Below are positions 23,019 through 31,611 of a stretch of DNA of 62,245 bases, piece by piece (the stretch's first letter is position 1; the number at the start of each line of letters is the position of its first letter). Made by a program: the position numbers and the translations under genes. The DNA is from Pseudotabrizicola algicola (GTDB lineage Bacteria > Pseudomonadota > Alphaproteobacteria > Rhodobacterales > Rhodobacteraceae). Where the stretch lies: NCBI RefSeq assembly GCF_010915705.1, contig NZ_JAAIKE010000012.1, positions 1-62,245 of the forward strand, written 5' to 3'. The notes beneath the pieces were generated by a model that was not told where the DNA came from, ran no database searches, and saw only the letters and a program-made list of their open reading frames with translations.

Positions 23019-24158
23019 TCAGAGCTTCAGACGGCCCGGGAAGTAGTGCTCGTAGGCGAGCCCGAGGTCCGGCGCGTTCATCAGCTCGTAATAGGCGACT
23101 TTCTCGACCCATGCGCGCTGGCTGTCCATCACCTTCTTGTTGAACTCGTCGCCTTCCAGATCGGCGATCAGTGTATCCCAGGCGCCAAGCTGCGCGGCAA
23201 GGATCTCTTTCGAGGTGCGGTGGACGGTGACGCCTGCTTCGCTTTGCAGCTCGGCAAGGTCCTTGGAGTATTCGCGCATCGCCAGGGCGAGGTTCGACGT
23301 GGCCGACGCTTCCACCGCATATTTCAAGATCGCCTGCAGATCCGGGTCCAGATCTTCGAGGAAGTCCTTGTTGAAGGTGAATTCGAACGCTTCCGACGCC
23401 TGATGGTAGGACGACAGGTAGTAGTTCTTGGCCACGTCCTGCGCGCCGAAGCGACGGTCGGACGACGGGTTGTTGAATTCGAACGCGTCGATCACGCCGC
23501 GCTCCATCGCCGGAACGATTTCGCCGCCCGGAAGCTGCGCCACCGACATGCCCATGGCCTGCAGCAGGTCTGCCGCCAGACCCACGGTGCGGTATTTGAA
23601 GCCCTGAATGTCGGCAACGGTGTTCACTTCACCCTTGAACCAGCCAAACGGCTGTGCGGGCATCGGCATCCCCATGTAGCCCACAACGTTCAGGCCAAGG
23701 ATATCCTGCGTCAGTTCGCGATAGAACTCCGCACCGCCGCCCTCATAGAACCAGCCCAGCATGGTCGAGGCCGAGCCGCCGAACACCGGACCGGTGCCGA
23801 AGAAGGAAGCGGCCTTGTGCTTGCCATACCAGTAAACCGGCACGGTATGGGTGGCGTCGATCACACCGTCATGCACGGCGTCCATCACCTGAAACGCGCC
23901 GACGATCGCGCCGGCCGGCGACAGGTCGATCTTCAGACGGCCGCCCGACATTTCCTCAACGCGCTGCACATACTGCCGGGCGAAGTCCATCCAGATGTCG
24001 GACGCAGGCCAAGAGGTCTGCATCTTCATCACGATCGGGGCCTGCGCCAGAACGGCGGGCGCTGCCAGAACAGAGGCGGCGGCGGCGGCAGAGCCACCCA
24101 AAGCGCCCTTGCGCAGGAACGAACGACGGGAAAGCCCGGTATCGCGGGTATCGGTCAT
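23019..24158 (-). CDS. TRAP transporter substrate-binding protein (DctP/TakP family)
   Basis: A 379-residue periplasmic binding protein. The N-terminus has a twin-arginine signal (SRRSFLRKGALGGSAAAAASVLAAPAVLAQA), so it is probably exported folded by Tat. The mature part contains the TRAP-binding motif around GFKYRTVGLAADLLQAMG, whose Arg makes the conserved salt bridge to the ligand carboxylate, plus GGEIVPAMERGVIDAFEFNNP as in the alpha-keto-acid binder TakP. It is the first gene of the operon; a TGGTAA-N7-TTACCA dyad lies about 86 bases upstream. The substrate is probably a carboxylate, possibly linked to the amidase, but cannot be named. Confidence 0.93.
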   Translation of the reverse strand: MTDTRDTGLSRRSFLRKGALGGSAAAAASVLAAPAVLAQAPIVMKMQTSWPASDIWMDFARQYVQRVEEMSGGRLKIDLSPAGAIVGAFQVMDAVHDGVIDATHTVPVYWYGKHKAASFFGTGPVFGGSASTMLGWFYEGGGAEFYRELTQDILGLNVVGYMGMPMPAQPFGWFKGEVNTVADIQGFKYRTVGLAADLLQAMGMSVAQLPGGEIVPAMERGVIDAFEFNNPSSDRRFGAQDVAKNYYLSSYHQASEAFEFTFNKDFLEDLDPDLQAILKYAVEASATSNLALAMREYSKDLAELQSEAGVTVHRTSKEILAAQLGAWDTLIADLEGDEFNKKVMDSQRAWVEKVAYYELMNAPDLGLAYEHYFPGRLKL

Positions 24159-24243
24159 ATGGTGTCCTCCCAGACGATTGTGGCTGCTCCTCGCAGCCTG
24201 TTATCTGGGTGCAGTTTAATGCGGGGGCGATGAAATGCAAGAC

Positions 24244-24262
24244 TGGTAAGTTTGTTTTACCA
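24244..24262. promoter_or_regulatory. Inverted repeat upstream of dctP (putative operator)
   Basis: A perfect dyad TGGTAA-GTTTGTT-TTACCA in the AT-richer leader of the TRAP operon. TGGT...ACCA half-sites are typical of GntR/FadR-type regulators. On the minus strand a TTGCAT (24240-24235) and TAAACT pair with 16-base spacing follows directly, so the dyad would sit just upstream of the -35 element. No regulator gene lies next to the operon. Confidence 0.45.
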
Positions 24263-24422
24263 CGTCTACCCAATCATCGGTATGAGGCAAAAGGATAGGC
24301 CCCGCCGCGGCCCTAGCCCCGCGCGCCTTGCCTAGGCCGCTCAGTCCTCTGGAAACGCTGGAGAAAATTCGGCTCTGTCGCCTTTCTGCGGCCTCGCCGG
24401 CGCGGCCGCCCGTGCCGGCCCG

Positions 24423-25412
24423 TCAGGCCAGCGACAAGACCGGGCCTTCGAGCAAACGCATCAAATCGCCAAAATACCCGCCCGACCGCGCCGCCTGCAT
24501 CGGGTCAGAGGTGATCGCGACCGCAAGCGCGCGGTTTGGCTGCGCGGCGATGATCTGTCCGCCATAGCCACGCGCGATGATCCAGCCGCTCTGGCTCTGG
24601 AACCAGCCCAAACCATAGGTCAGTCCGGAATAGGGCGACCGCGTCAACGGCCGCTGCGACTGTGCCACCCAATCGGGCGCAATCACCTGCGCCCCGCCGA
24701 ACCGCCCCCCGTCGCGCATCAACACGGCCACCCGCAACATCGCCTCGGGCGACAGCGCCATCTCGTTGCCGCCAAAGTAAAAGCCCTGCGGGTCCCGCGT
24801 CCATGACGGCACATCGATGCCGAGGGGGGCCCCCAGCCTCTCACGCGCCAGACGCCGCAAATCCTGCCCCGTTGTTTCGGCAATCGCCGCCCCCAGCACA
24901 TGCGTGCTTCCGGTGGAATAGATCATCCGCCCGCCGTTCGGCGCGATACGCGGCTGGCGCAGCGCCGCCGCCACCCAGTTGCGCGAGCCGACCCAAGCGC
25001 CGTAATTGCCCCCTGACGTGCTTTGCAGCCCCGCCCGCAACGTCACCAGATCGCCCATCGTCAGATCGGCAACGCCTTCGGTGGCATCCGCCGGAATGAG
25101 CCGCGGCGCAACATCGCCCAGCCGTGCCTCCAGTCCGGCAATCTCGCCCCGCGCGATAGCCGTCCCGAGGATCAGCGCCAGCAGGCTCTTGGAGCAGGAC
25201 TTGATATTGGCCGCCGCACCAAGGCCCCTGCCCCGCGGGGCCTCGGCCAACAGGCGCTCGTCGCCCCGCTGCACCATGATGGCATGCAGTTGTGGCAAGC
25301 CAAGCGCAGCGGCGCGCAACCCTGCCACCCCGGCAGATTGTGCCCGCACGACCGCCGGAGCCAGCACAAACCCCGCCAAAGCGGCAGAAAAGCTGCGGCG
25401 TGTCATCCTCAT
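24423..25412 (-). CDS. Serine hydrolase, class C beta-lactamase-like
   Basis: A 329-residue secreted serine hydrolase. A twin-arginine signal (MTRRSFSAALAGFVLAPAVVRAQ) is followed by the penicillin-binding-protein fold: the SxxK motif is IKSCSKSLLAL (Ser72, Lys75), the Tyr motif is MIYSTGSTHV (Tyr165), and the third motif is replaced by GYGGQII rather than KTG. This pattern is closer to esterases and 6-aminohexanoate-dimer hydrolase (NylB-like) than to true AmpC beta-lactamase, so drug resistance should not be assumed. The ATG at 25412 follows GGAGATCGGGA. Transcribed alone. Confidence 0.87.
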   Translation of the reverse strand: MRMTRRSFSAALAGFVLAPAVVRAQSAGVAGLRAAALGLPQLHAIMVQRGDERLLAEAPRGRGLGAAANIKSCSKSLLALILGTAIARGEIAGLEARLGDVAPRLIPADATEGVADLTMGDLVTLRAGLQSTSGGNYGAWVGSRNWVAAALRQPRIAPNGGRMIYSTGSTHVLGAAIAETTGQDLRRLARERLGAPLGIDVPSWTRDPQGFYFGGNEMALSPEAMLRVAVLMRDGGRFGGAQVIAPDWVAQSQRPLTRSPYSGLTYGLGWFQSQSGWIIARGYGGQIIAAQPNRALAVAITSDPMQAARSGGYFGDLMRLLEGPVLSLA

Positions 25413-25604
25413 TCCCGATCTCCCCAGCAAAGCCGTTCCGTCACTTCCCAAAAGCGGCATCCGTCCGAAAAGGCAAAACACGGCCTGTCACAAAGCGGCG
25501 AGGCCACAGCGCCCGCGCCCGACATGGACAAAGCACAAAGGCTCTGACATCTCTGGCCCCACGCGCCGCACCCGCGCGCCAAGGCCCCATCAGGAACCCC
25601 CATC

Positions 25605-25961
25605 ATGGCCCTCCCCTTTTCCGTTCCCGTCATCACCATCGGGCTTCTGCTCGCCAGCAACATCTTCATGACCTTCGCCTGGTATGGGCATCTGAAGTTC
25701 AAGGGCACAGCGCTCATCACCGTGATCCTTGTCAGCTGGGGCATCGCGTTCTTCGAATATCTGCTGATGGTTCCGGCCAACCGCATCGGGCATGGCCACT
25801 TCAGCGCGGCAGAGCTCAAGACCATTCAAGAGGTGATAACCCTCTGCGTTTTCGCAGTGTTTTCGGTATTTTACCTCAAGGAACCCCTAAGCTGGAACCA
25901 TCTTGTCGGCTTTGCGTTCATCGCAACGGGGGCGTTCTTCATCTTTCACAAATGGGCATAG
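25605..25961 (+). CDS. DMT family protein (DUF486)
   Basis: A 118-residue membrane protein with four hydrophobic helices. It matches the DUF486/DMT family, small EmaA/EmrE-like proteins: ITIGLLLASNIFMTFAWYGHLKF, VSWGIAFFEYLLMVPANRIGHGHFSAAELKTIQEVITL, VFAVFSVFYLKEPLSWNHLVGFAFIATGAFFIFHKWA. The conserved NRIG and QEVITL parts are diagnostic. No transport substrate is established for this family. The ATG at 25605 follows CAGGAACCCCCATC. It is followed 63 bases later by an MFS exporter gene in the same direction. Confidence 0.9.
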   Translation: MALPFSVPVITIGLLLASNIFMTFAWYGHLKFKGTALITVILVSWGIAFFEYLLMVPANRIGHGHFSAAELKTIQEVITLCVFAVFSVFYLKEPLSWNHLVGFAFIATGAFFIFHKWA

Positions 25962-26024
25962 ACGCACAGCGCTCTCTGCCGGAACGGCGTGGACAGCCCG
26001 ACCGCGCGGGCATAGCAAGGTGTC

Positions 26025-27236
26025 ATGGCTGACAGTAAATTTCTCGATCGTCGGACGCCGCCGCATATCGCGACGCTGATCCTGCTTGCCGGGCTTTCGG
26101 CCCTGACCATGAACATCTTCCTGCCCTCGCTTCCCGGCATGGCGGAATGGTTCGACGCGCCCTATGCCCTGATGCAGCTTTCGGTGGCGCTCTATCTGGC
26201 GCTCTCGGCCGTCCTGCAGATCGTGATCGGCCCGATTTCGGATCGCTACGGGCGCCGCAAGGTGCTGCTGTGGTCACTGGTCCTGTTCCTGATCGCCACC
26301 GTCGGCACGCTGGTCGCCCCCAATGCCACCGTGTTTCTGGTGTTCCGCATGGCGCAGGCGGTGATCGCGGCGGGCATGGTGCTTTCGCGCGCCGTGGTGC
26401 GCGACATGGTGCCCGATGCGCAGGCTGCCAGCATGATCGGCTATGTCACCATGGGCATGAGCATCGTTCCTATGGTCGGTCCGGTGATTGGCGGCGTGCT
26501 GGAAGAAATCATCGGCTGGCAGGCCAATTTCGGCCTCCTCTTGGTGCTGGGTCTGGTGACCCTCTGGATCACATGGGCCGACCTTGGCGAAACCGCGACC
26601 CTGCGCCCGGTGACGCTGGGCACGCAGATAAGGCAGTATCCGCAACTCCTGCGCTCGCAGCGGTTCTGGGGCTATGCGCTCTGCGCGGGCTTCGCCTCCG
26701 GTTCGTTCTTCGCCTATCTCGGCGGCGCGCCCTTTGTCGGAACCGAGGTGTTCAACCTGTCGGCCTCGGGCGTGGGCGCGCTGTTTGCCCTGACAGCGGT
26801 GGGCTATGCGGCGGGCAATTTCGTCGCGGGCCGGTTCTCGGTGCGGGTCGGGATGAACCGCATGGTCTATATCGGGGCGCTGGTCACCCTCGCCGGACTC
26901 GGCACTCTGGCCGCCCTGACGCTGGCGGGGGTGCATTCGGCCTTCGTCTTCTTCGGCTTCACCACCTTTGTCGGCTTCGGCAATGGCATGACGCTGCCCA
27001 ATGCCAATGCGGGTCTGCTGTCGATCAAACCGGAACTGGCCGGAACGGCGTCGGGTCTTGGCGGGGCGATCATGATCGGCGGCGGCGCGGCACTGGCGGC
27101 GCTGGCGGGGGTTCTTCTGGGGCCGGGGTCGGATGAAACCCCGCTGGTGCTCCTGATGCTCGCCTCGGCCATCGGCTCGCTGCTCTCGATCCTCTGGGTC
27201 ATGCGGCGCGCCCGCGCCTTGGGCCTGCGCGGCTGA
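26025..27236 (+). CDS. MFS multidrug efflux transporter, Bcr/CflA type
   Basis: A 403-residue, 12-helix major facilitator superfamily protein of the drug:H+ antiporter-1 Bcr/CflA subfamily. The cytoplasmic loop motif GPISDRYGRRKVLLW (motif A) follows helix 2, VLSRAVVRDMV (motif B region) is in helix 4, and GPVIGGVLEEIIGWQANF (motif C) is in helix 5. These transporters expel bicyclomycin, chloramphenicol, cysteine or related small molecules; the substrate here is unknown. The gene follows the DUF486 gene in the same direction and precedes the ScfR regulator gene by 70 bases. Confidence 0.92.
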   Translation: MADSKFLDRRTPPHIATLILLAGLSALTMNIFLPSLPGMAEWFDAPYALMQLSVALYLALSAVLQIVIGPISDRYGRRKVLLWSLVLFLIATVGTLVAPNATVFLVFRMAQAVIAAGMVLSRAVVRDMVPDAQAASMIGYVTMGMSIVPMVGPVIGGVLEEIIGWQANFGLLLVLGLVTLWITWADLGETATLRPVTLGTQIRQYPQLLRSQRFWGYALCAGFASGSFFAYLGGAPFVGTEVFNLSASGVGALFALTAVGYAAGNFVAGRFSVRVGMNRMVYIGALVTLAGLGTLAALTLAGVHSAFVFFGFTTFVGFGNGMTLPNANAGLLSIKPELAGTASGLGGAIMIGGGAALAALAGVLLGPGSDETPLVLLMLASAIGSLLSILWVMRRARALGLRG

Positions 27237-27265
27237 CCCGCCACGATTGACCGCTTGACGCAGGC

Positions 27266-27293
27266 TTTGCAAAGGCCAAGAGTGCTTTGCAAA
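27266..27293 (+). promoter_or_regulatory. Paired TTTGCAAA boxes upstream of the ScfR gene
   Basis: Two perfect palindromes TTTGCAAA (27266-27273 and 27286-27293), each extended to CTTTGCAAAG, lie 20 bases apart centre to centre and end 13 bases before the start codon. TTTGCAAA is the known recognition sequence of RamB/PccR-type ScfR regulators, where PccR of Rhodobacter sphaeroides uses two boxes with a four-base spacer. The position over the leader suggests strong autorepression. Confidence 0.75.
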
Positions 27294-27306
27294 GCCGGGG
27301 ATCAGG

Positions 27307-28704
27307 ATGGCCACTCAAAAGCTTTATGCCGGGGCAAAGCTGCGCGAAATGCGCGGACGTCTCGGGCTGACGCAAAAGCTCTTCGCCGACAAATTGTCGG
27401 TATCCTTGCCATACCTGAACCAGATGGAAAACAACCACAGGCCAGTCTCTGCCGGAGTGGTTCTGGCACTGGCGCAAGAGTTCGGTCTGGATGTCACCGA
27501 GCTTACCGTGGGCGAAAGCGAACGGCTGGTCAGCGATATGAAAGAGGCGCTGGCCGACCCCGTTTTCGGCGCGGCCAGCCCGCCCTTGGCCGACCTGCGG
27601 CTTGCGGCGTCCAACGCCCCGGCGCTGGCCCGTGCCTTCCTCGACCTGCACCGCGCCTATCGCCAGACCCATGAACGGCTCGCCTCGCTGGACGAGGCAC
27701 TCGGCCGCGAAGATGCGGCCTTGCGCGCCTCCCCGTGGGAGGAAGTGCGCGATTTCTTTCACTATTGCGACAATTACATCGATGCGGTGGACAGGGCCGC
27801 CGAAACCTTCGTCACCGGCCCACAAGGCCGCCGCAACGTGGTGCAAGCCGCGCGTGAGGCGCTGGAACGGCGCGGCATCACTCTGCACTTTTCCGACAGC
27901 GGTGCCATGCGCCGCTACGATCCGGCAGCAAAGCGGCTCGATGTCTCGGCCCGCGCCTCCGAACCCACCCAGCGATTCCAGCTGCTGCATCAGGTCGCCC
28001 TCATCACCCAGAACGACCTGCTCGAAGCCACCCTCGACCTCGCCCGTTTCCAATCGCCCGAAGCGCGCGAGATCGCGAAAATCGGCCTCGCCAATTACTT
28101 CGCAGGTGCCGCCCTCCTGCCCTACCGCGCCTTCCTTGAGGCGGCCATCAGCACAAGACATGATCTCGAACGCCTCGCGGACCTGTTCGGCGCGAGTGTC
28201 GAGCAGGTTGCCCACCGCCTCTCGACCCTGCAACGTCCCGGTTCCAAAGGGATTCCCTTCTTCTTCGTCCGCGTCGATCAGGCCGGAACCATCACGAAAC
28301 GCCACTCTGCCACCCGGCTCCAGTTCGCGCGCTTCGGCGGGGCCTGCCCCTTGTGGAACGTCCACCGCGCCTTCGAAACCCCCGGCCGCTTCCTGCGTCA
28401 ACTGGCCGAGACCCCCGATGGCGTGCGCTACCTCTGCCTGTCGCGCGATGTCTCGAAATCGGGCGGCTCTTTCCACGCGCCCACCCGCCGCTATGCCATC
28501 GGCCTTGGCTGCGAAGTGCAGCACGCCGGTGCCCTCGTCTATTCCGACGGGCTGGACCTCAAGGGCCGCTTCGAGCCGATCGGCATCTCCTGCCGCATCT
28601 GTGAACGCCCCGATTGCCACCAGCGCTCTGTCCCGCCGCTCGAACGCCGCCTGCGCGTGAACCCCGACCGGCGCGACGTGCTGCCCTATGAAATCCTGTC
28701 CTGA
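27307..28704 (+). CDS. ScfR-family (short-chain fatty acyl) transcriptional regulator
   Basis: A 465-residue regulator with an N-terminal XRE-type helix-turn-helix (residues 9-63, KLREMRGRLGLTQKLFADKLSVSLPYLNQMENNHRPVS, given in parts), a central IrrE/metallopeptidase-like region, and a C-terminal domain with Cys-rich CEV...SCRICERPDCHQRS. This architecture is the RamB/PccR/MccR class that senses acyl-CoA metabolites (acetyl-, propionyl-, crotonyl-CoA pathways). The two TTTGCAAA boxes immediately upstream match the operator of the class. No carbon-assimilation target gene is next to it, so its regulon lies elsewhere and the ligand cannot be given. Confidence 0.88.
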   Translation: MATQKLYAGAKLREMRGRLGLTQKLFADKLSVSLPYLNQMENNHRPVSAGVVLALAQEFGLDVTELTVGESERLVSDMKEALADPVFGAASPPLADLRLAASNAPALARAFLDLHRAYRQTHERLASLDEALGREDAALRASPWEEVRDFFHYCDNYIDAVDRAAETFVTGPQGRRNVVQAAREALERRGITLHFSDSGAMRRYDPAAKRLDVSARASEPTQRFQLLHQVALITQNDLLEATLDLARFQSPEAREIAKIGLANYFAGAALLPYRAFLEAAISTRHDLERLADLFGASVEQVAHRLSTLQRPGSKGIPFFFVRVDQAGTITKRHSATRLQFARFGGACPLWNVHRAFETPGRFLRQLAETPDGVRYLCLSRDVSKSGGSFHAPTRRYAIGLGCEVQHAGALVYSDGLDLKGRFEPIGISCRICERPDCHQRSVPPLERRLRVNPDRRDVLPYEILS

Positions 28705-28797
28705 CCGGATCAGGCCAGCCGGACGCAGACCCAAGAACCCGCAAAGACCCTTTGCCTTGCATGTTTCCCCAAACACTCTGGGGGGAGCCGAAGGCGG

Positions 28798-28814
28798 GGG
28801 GGGCAAAGCCCCCC
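28798..28814. terminator. G/C hairpin between convergent genes
   Basis: GGGGGGC-AAA-GCCCCCC forms a seven-base-pair stem between the convergent ScfR and YdcH-like genes. It is preceded by TTTCCCCAAACACTCTGGGG, a diverged relative of the terminator half-modules found elsewhere in the window. No T-run follows. Confidence 0.5.
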
Positions 28815-28826
28815 TCGCCAGTGGGG

Positions 28827-29081
28827 TCAGCTGTGACTGGCGGCACCATGCGCCAGATTATGCGCGATGTGATCCTTGAGGCGGAGCCGATGGCGGCGCA
28901 GGGCGGCTTCCGCCTCTTCCGACAGGGCGTCGATCCGTGCCTCTGCCCGATGCACCGCCCGGTTGACCTCGGTATATTGCGCCAGCAACTTGGCGAAATG
29001 GGCATCGGCCAGCTTCATCTCGTGGATCTTTTCGGCCTGGCCCGGGAATTCCTCGGCCAGATCATGCGGCGTGTTCGACAT
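28827..29081 (-). CDS. YdcH family protein (DUF465)
   Basis: An 84-residue, highly helical protein of the DUF465/YdcH family. The signature is the LAEEFPGQAEKIHEMKLADAHFAKL start and the VNRAVHRAEARIDALSEEAEAALRRHRLRLKD coiled-coil with DHIAHNL end. Members are small two-helix proteins of unknown function, common in alphaproteobacteria. The ATG at 29081 follows AGCAGGAGCAGTCCC-like sequence. Transcribed leftward, convergent with the ScfR gene. Confidence 0.9.
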   Translation of the reverse strand: MSNTPHDLAEEFPGQAEKIHEMKLADAHFAKLLAQYTEVNRAVHRAEARIDALSEEAEAALRRHRLRLKDHIAHNLAHGAASHS

Positions 29082-29155
29082 GGGACTGCTCCTGCTGTTT
29101 GTGTCACACGCAGCCTAGCAGGCGCGCCAGCACCCCCACATTGACAGGGATCAAG

Positions 29156-29815
29156 TCACCGGCGGGCAGGCCGGAATCCGGCGGCCTCGGCCGAGGCTTC
29201 ATCACAGAACCACGCCTCCCCCTTGCCCGAGTCAATGCGGGTGGCGTCATAGTCTTTTTGCCCGGGGCGGTGGTAAATGCGACCCGAACTGCTGATGTTG
29301 CCCTTGATGTCGCAGCCCTTGGGAGCGCTTTGTGACGAACTGCTGGCCCGGGCGCGATGCGCCCGGGGAGAGTCCATCGTCCCCGCCCAGAGGCCAACCC
29401 GTGCCGCCCTGGCCTTGGCCTCATCCCTTTGATACCGCAGGGAATACTTGCGATAAACCTGCGCAGCCCCGGCTTGGACCTGCGCGCGCGACAGGTCGAC
29501 GCCACCCGCGGTGCAGGTGGCAACCATCCGGCCATAGCGGTCGGTGTCCTCACGGATGCAGGAGACGGGGGACTTGCCGATCGCTTGGGCAAGCATCTTG
29601 GCCGACCACGCCCCGCAGTCCCACGTCTGGCCCGCCCGCTGGCAGCTTTGCCCCCGCTCTGGGGCGTCGATGCCGAACAGGCGCACACGGTGGCCTTGCC
29701 AATGCAACGTGTCACCATCGATCACCCGCACAGGCTCCTCACGGGTCAACGCGGAAGCCACGGGGGCGGCAGCGCAAAGCGCCGCCAGAACGATGAGTGA
29801 ACGAAAGGTTAACAT
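29156..29815 (-). CDS. Secreted thermonuclease (staphylococcal nuclease-like) with C-terminal domain
   Basis: A 219-residue exported nuclease. A signal peptide (MLTFRSLIVLAALCAAAPVASA) precedes an SNase fold: VRVIDGDTLHW (Asp33, Asp35), VRLFGIDAPERGQ (Arg45, Asp50, Glu53) and TDRYGRMVATC (catalytic Arg). After a Ser/Arg linker a second, Cys-paired domain runs from about residue 166 (GCDIKGNISSSGRIYHRPGQ ... GEAWFCDEASAEAAGFRPARR), a module often attached to secreted nucleases. The ATG at 29815 is used; a GTG one codon earlier is also possible. Three GTTAACGA-type 11-base repeats lie upstream. Confidence 0.9.
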   Translation of the reverse strand: MLTFRSLIVLAALCAAAPVASALTREEPVRVIDGDTLHWQGHRVRLFGIDAPERGQSCQRAGQTWDCGAWSAKMLAQAIGKSPVSCIREDTDRYGRMVATCTAGGVDLSRAQVQAGAAQVYRKYSLRYQRDEAKARAARVGLWAGTMDSPRAHRARASSSSQSAPKGCDIKGNISSSGRIYHRPGQKDYDATRIDSGKGEAWFCDEASAEAAGFRPARR

Positions 29816-29857
29816 CACCCCGTGATCGGGAAGTTTCCCCCCGAGCGCAAGGCAAAA

Positions 29858-29890
29858 GTTAACGAGAGGTTAACGAAAGGTTAACGACGC
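29858..29890. repeat. 11-bp tandem repeats containing GTTAAC
   Basis: Three head-to-tail 11-base units, GTTAACGAGAG, GTTAACGAAAG, GTTAACGACGC, lie 43 bases upstream of the nuclease start codon; a fourth GTTAAC is at 29808-29813 overlapping the start region. GTTAAC is palindromic, and an 11-base period puts each unit on nearly the same DNA face. They could be a regulator array for the nuclease gene; no regulator is identified. Confidence 0.65.
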
Positions 29891-29941
29891 TGTGGCGAAC
29901 CTCCCGCGCAGCGGGTGCCCGCGCGCCGCTGCACCCGCGGA

Positions 29942-31591
29942 TCAGCGTTGCGCGGTCTGCCAGTCGGGGTGCATCCACGGGCCCAGATTCATCGGCGCAA
30001 GGGGGGCGCGGCCAAGGATATGGTCCGCCGCCTTTTCCCCCACCATGATCGACGGCGCGTTCAGGTTGCCATTGGTCACCTGCGGAAAGACGGAACTGTC
30101 GGCAAGGCGCAACCCCTCGACCCCGATCACCCGGCACTCCGGGTCAACCACCGCCATCGGGTCTGTCCTGCGCCCCATCCGCGCGGTGCCGCAGGGGTGA
30201 TAGGCCGATTCGACATGCTCGCGCAGGAAGGCGTCGATCTCGTCATCGGTCTGCACCTCCGGCCCCGGCTGGATTTCCGATTTGACAAAAGGGGCCATCG
30301 CGTCTTGCGCAAACACCTCGCGCGTCAGGCGGATCGCCGCGCGGAACTCGGTCCAGTCATCGGGGTGCGACATGTAATTGAAGCGGATCACCGGCGCATC
30401 TTTCGGATCGGCCGACCGCAAGGTGACCGACCCGCGCGATTTCGACCGCATCGGGCCGACATGCGCCTGAAACCCGTGCCCGCCCGCTGCCACCTTGCCG
30501 TCATAGCGCACGGCAATCGGCAGGAAATGATACTGGATGTTGGGATAGTCGATCCCCGCATGCGAGCGGATGAAGGCGCAGGCCTCGAACTGGTTCGACG
30601 CGCCAAGGCCCTTGCCCGTGAACAGCCATTGCGCCCCGATCAGCGCCTTGGACCAGATGTTCCAGTGCTTGTAGAGCGTAATGGGTTGCGTCGCGGCGAA
30701 CTGGAAATAGATTTCCAGATGGTCCTGCAGGTTGGCCCCCACGCCGGGACGGTCCGCCACCAGTGCGATGCCGTGGCGCGCAAGTTCCGCCGCAGGCCCG
30801 ATGCCGGACAGCATCAGCAACTTGGGGCTGTTGATCGACGAGGCCGCCAGGATCACTTCGCGGCCCGCCCGCACCACAAAGGGCGCGCCGCCCTGATCCA
30901 CTTCCACCCCCGTGGCGCGGCCGTTTTCGATCACCACGCGGCGGGCATTGCCGCGCAGCAGATGCACATTGCCCCCCGCCATCGCGGGTTTGAGGTAGGC
31001 ATTGGCGGCAGACCAGCGGCGGCCCTTGTAGATGGTGGCCTCCATCGGGCCAAAACCCTCTTGCTGCTCGCCGTTGTAGTCCTGCGTCACCGGATAGCCC
31101 GCCTGCGCCCCTGCCTTGATGAAGGCGTCGAACAAGGGGTTGTCGCGCGGCCCGCGGGTGACGTGCAGCGGGCCATCGGTGCCGCGATACTCTGGCCCCG
31201 ACCCGCCGTGCGAATGCTCCATCCGCTTGAAATAGGGCAGCACATCGGCATAGGCCCAGCCATCGGCCCCCATCTCGGCCCAAGTGTCGAAGTCGCGTGC
31301 ATGGCCGCGCACATAGACCATGCCGTTGATGCTGCTCGACCCGCCGATCACCTTGCCGCGCGGCGTCGCCAGCCTCCGGCCGCCCAGATGCGGCTCGGGT
31401 TCCGACTGCAACCCCCAGTCGTAGATGCCCATGTTCATCGGATAGGACAGCGCGGCCGGCATCTGGATGAACGGTCCGGCATCAGACCCGCCCGCCTCGA
31501 TCACCGTCACGCGCCGTCCGGCCTCGGCCAGACGGTAAGCCATTGCGCAACCGGCAGAACCGGCCCCGATGATAACGTAATCCGCGTGCAT
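29942..31591 (-). CDS. betA: Choline dehydrogenase
   Basis: A 549-residue GMC-family flavoprotein that oxidises choline to betaine aldehyde at the inner membrane, first step to glycine betaine. The ADP-binding motif [17 protein letters not shown] is at the N-terminus, the first GMC signature is [18 protein letters not shown], and the second is near [23 protein letters not shown]. The active-site His is in [13 protein letters not shown] and Asn in [17 protein letters not shown]. It is the last gene of betI-betB-betA, 20 bases after betB. The ATG at 31591 gives the normal family length. Confidence 0.95.
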   Translation of the reverse strand: MHADYVIIGAGSAGCAMAYRLAEAGRRVTVIEAGGSDAGPFIQMPAALSYPMNMGIYDWGLQSEPEPHLGGRRLATPRGKVIGGSSSINGMVYVRGHARDFDTWAEMGADGWAYADVLPYFKRMEHSHGGSGPEYRGTDGPLHVTRGPRDNPLFDAFIKAGAQAGYPVTQDYNGEQQEGFGPMEATIYKGRRWSAANAYLKPAMAGGNVHLLRGNARRVVIENGRATGVEVDQGGAPFVVRAGREVILAASSINSPKLLMLSGIGPAAELARHGIALVADRPGVGANLQDHLEIYFQFAATQPITLYKHWNIWSKALIGAQWLFTGKGLGASNQFEACAFIRSHAGIDYPNIQYHFLPIAVRYDGKVAAGGHGFQAHVGPMRSKSRGSVTLRSADPKDAPVIRFNYMSHPDDWTEFRAAIRLTREVFAQDAMAPFVKSEIQPGPEVQTDDEIDAFLREHVESAYHPCGTARMGRRTDPMAVVDPECRVIGVEGLRLADSSVFPQVTNGNLNAPSIMVGEKAADHILGRAPLAPMNLGPWMHPDWQTAQR

Positions 31592-31611
31592 GTCTTTGAC
31601 TTTTCGTAAGT

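Noticed and set aside
24423-25412. AmpC-type beta-lactamase
   Set aside because: SxxK and a Tyr motif are present, but YxN is YST and KTG is replaced by GYGGQ, more like esterase/NylB relatives, so resistance is not claimed.
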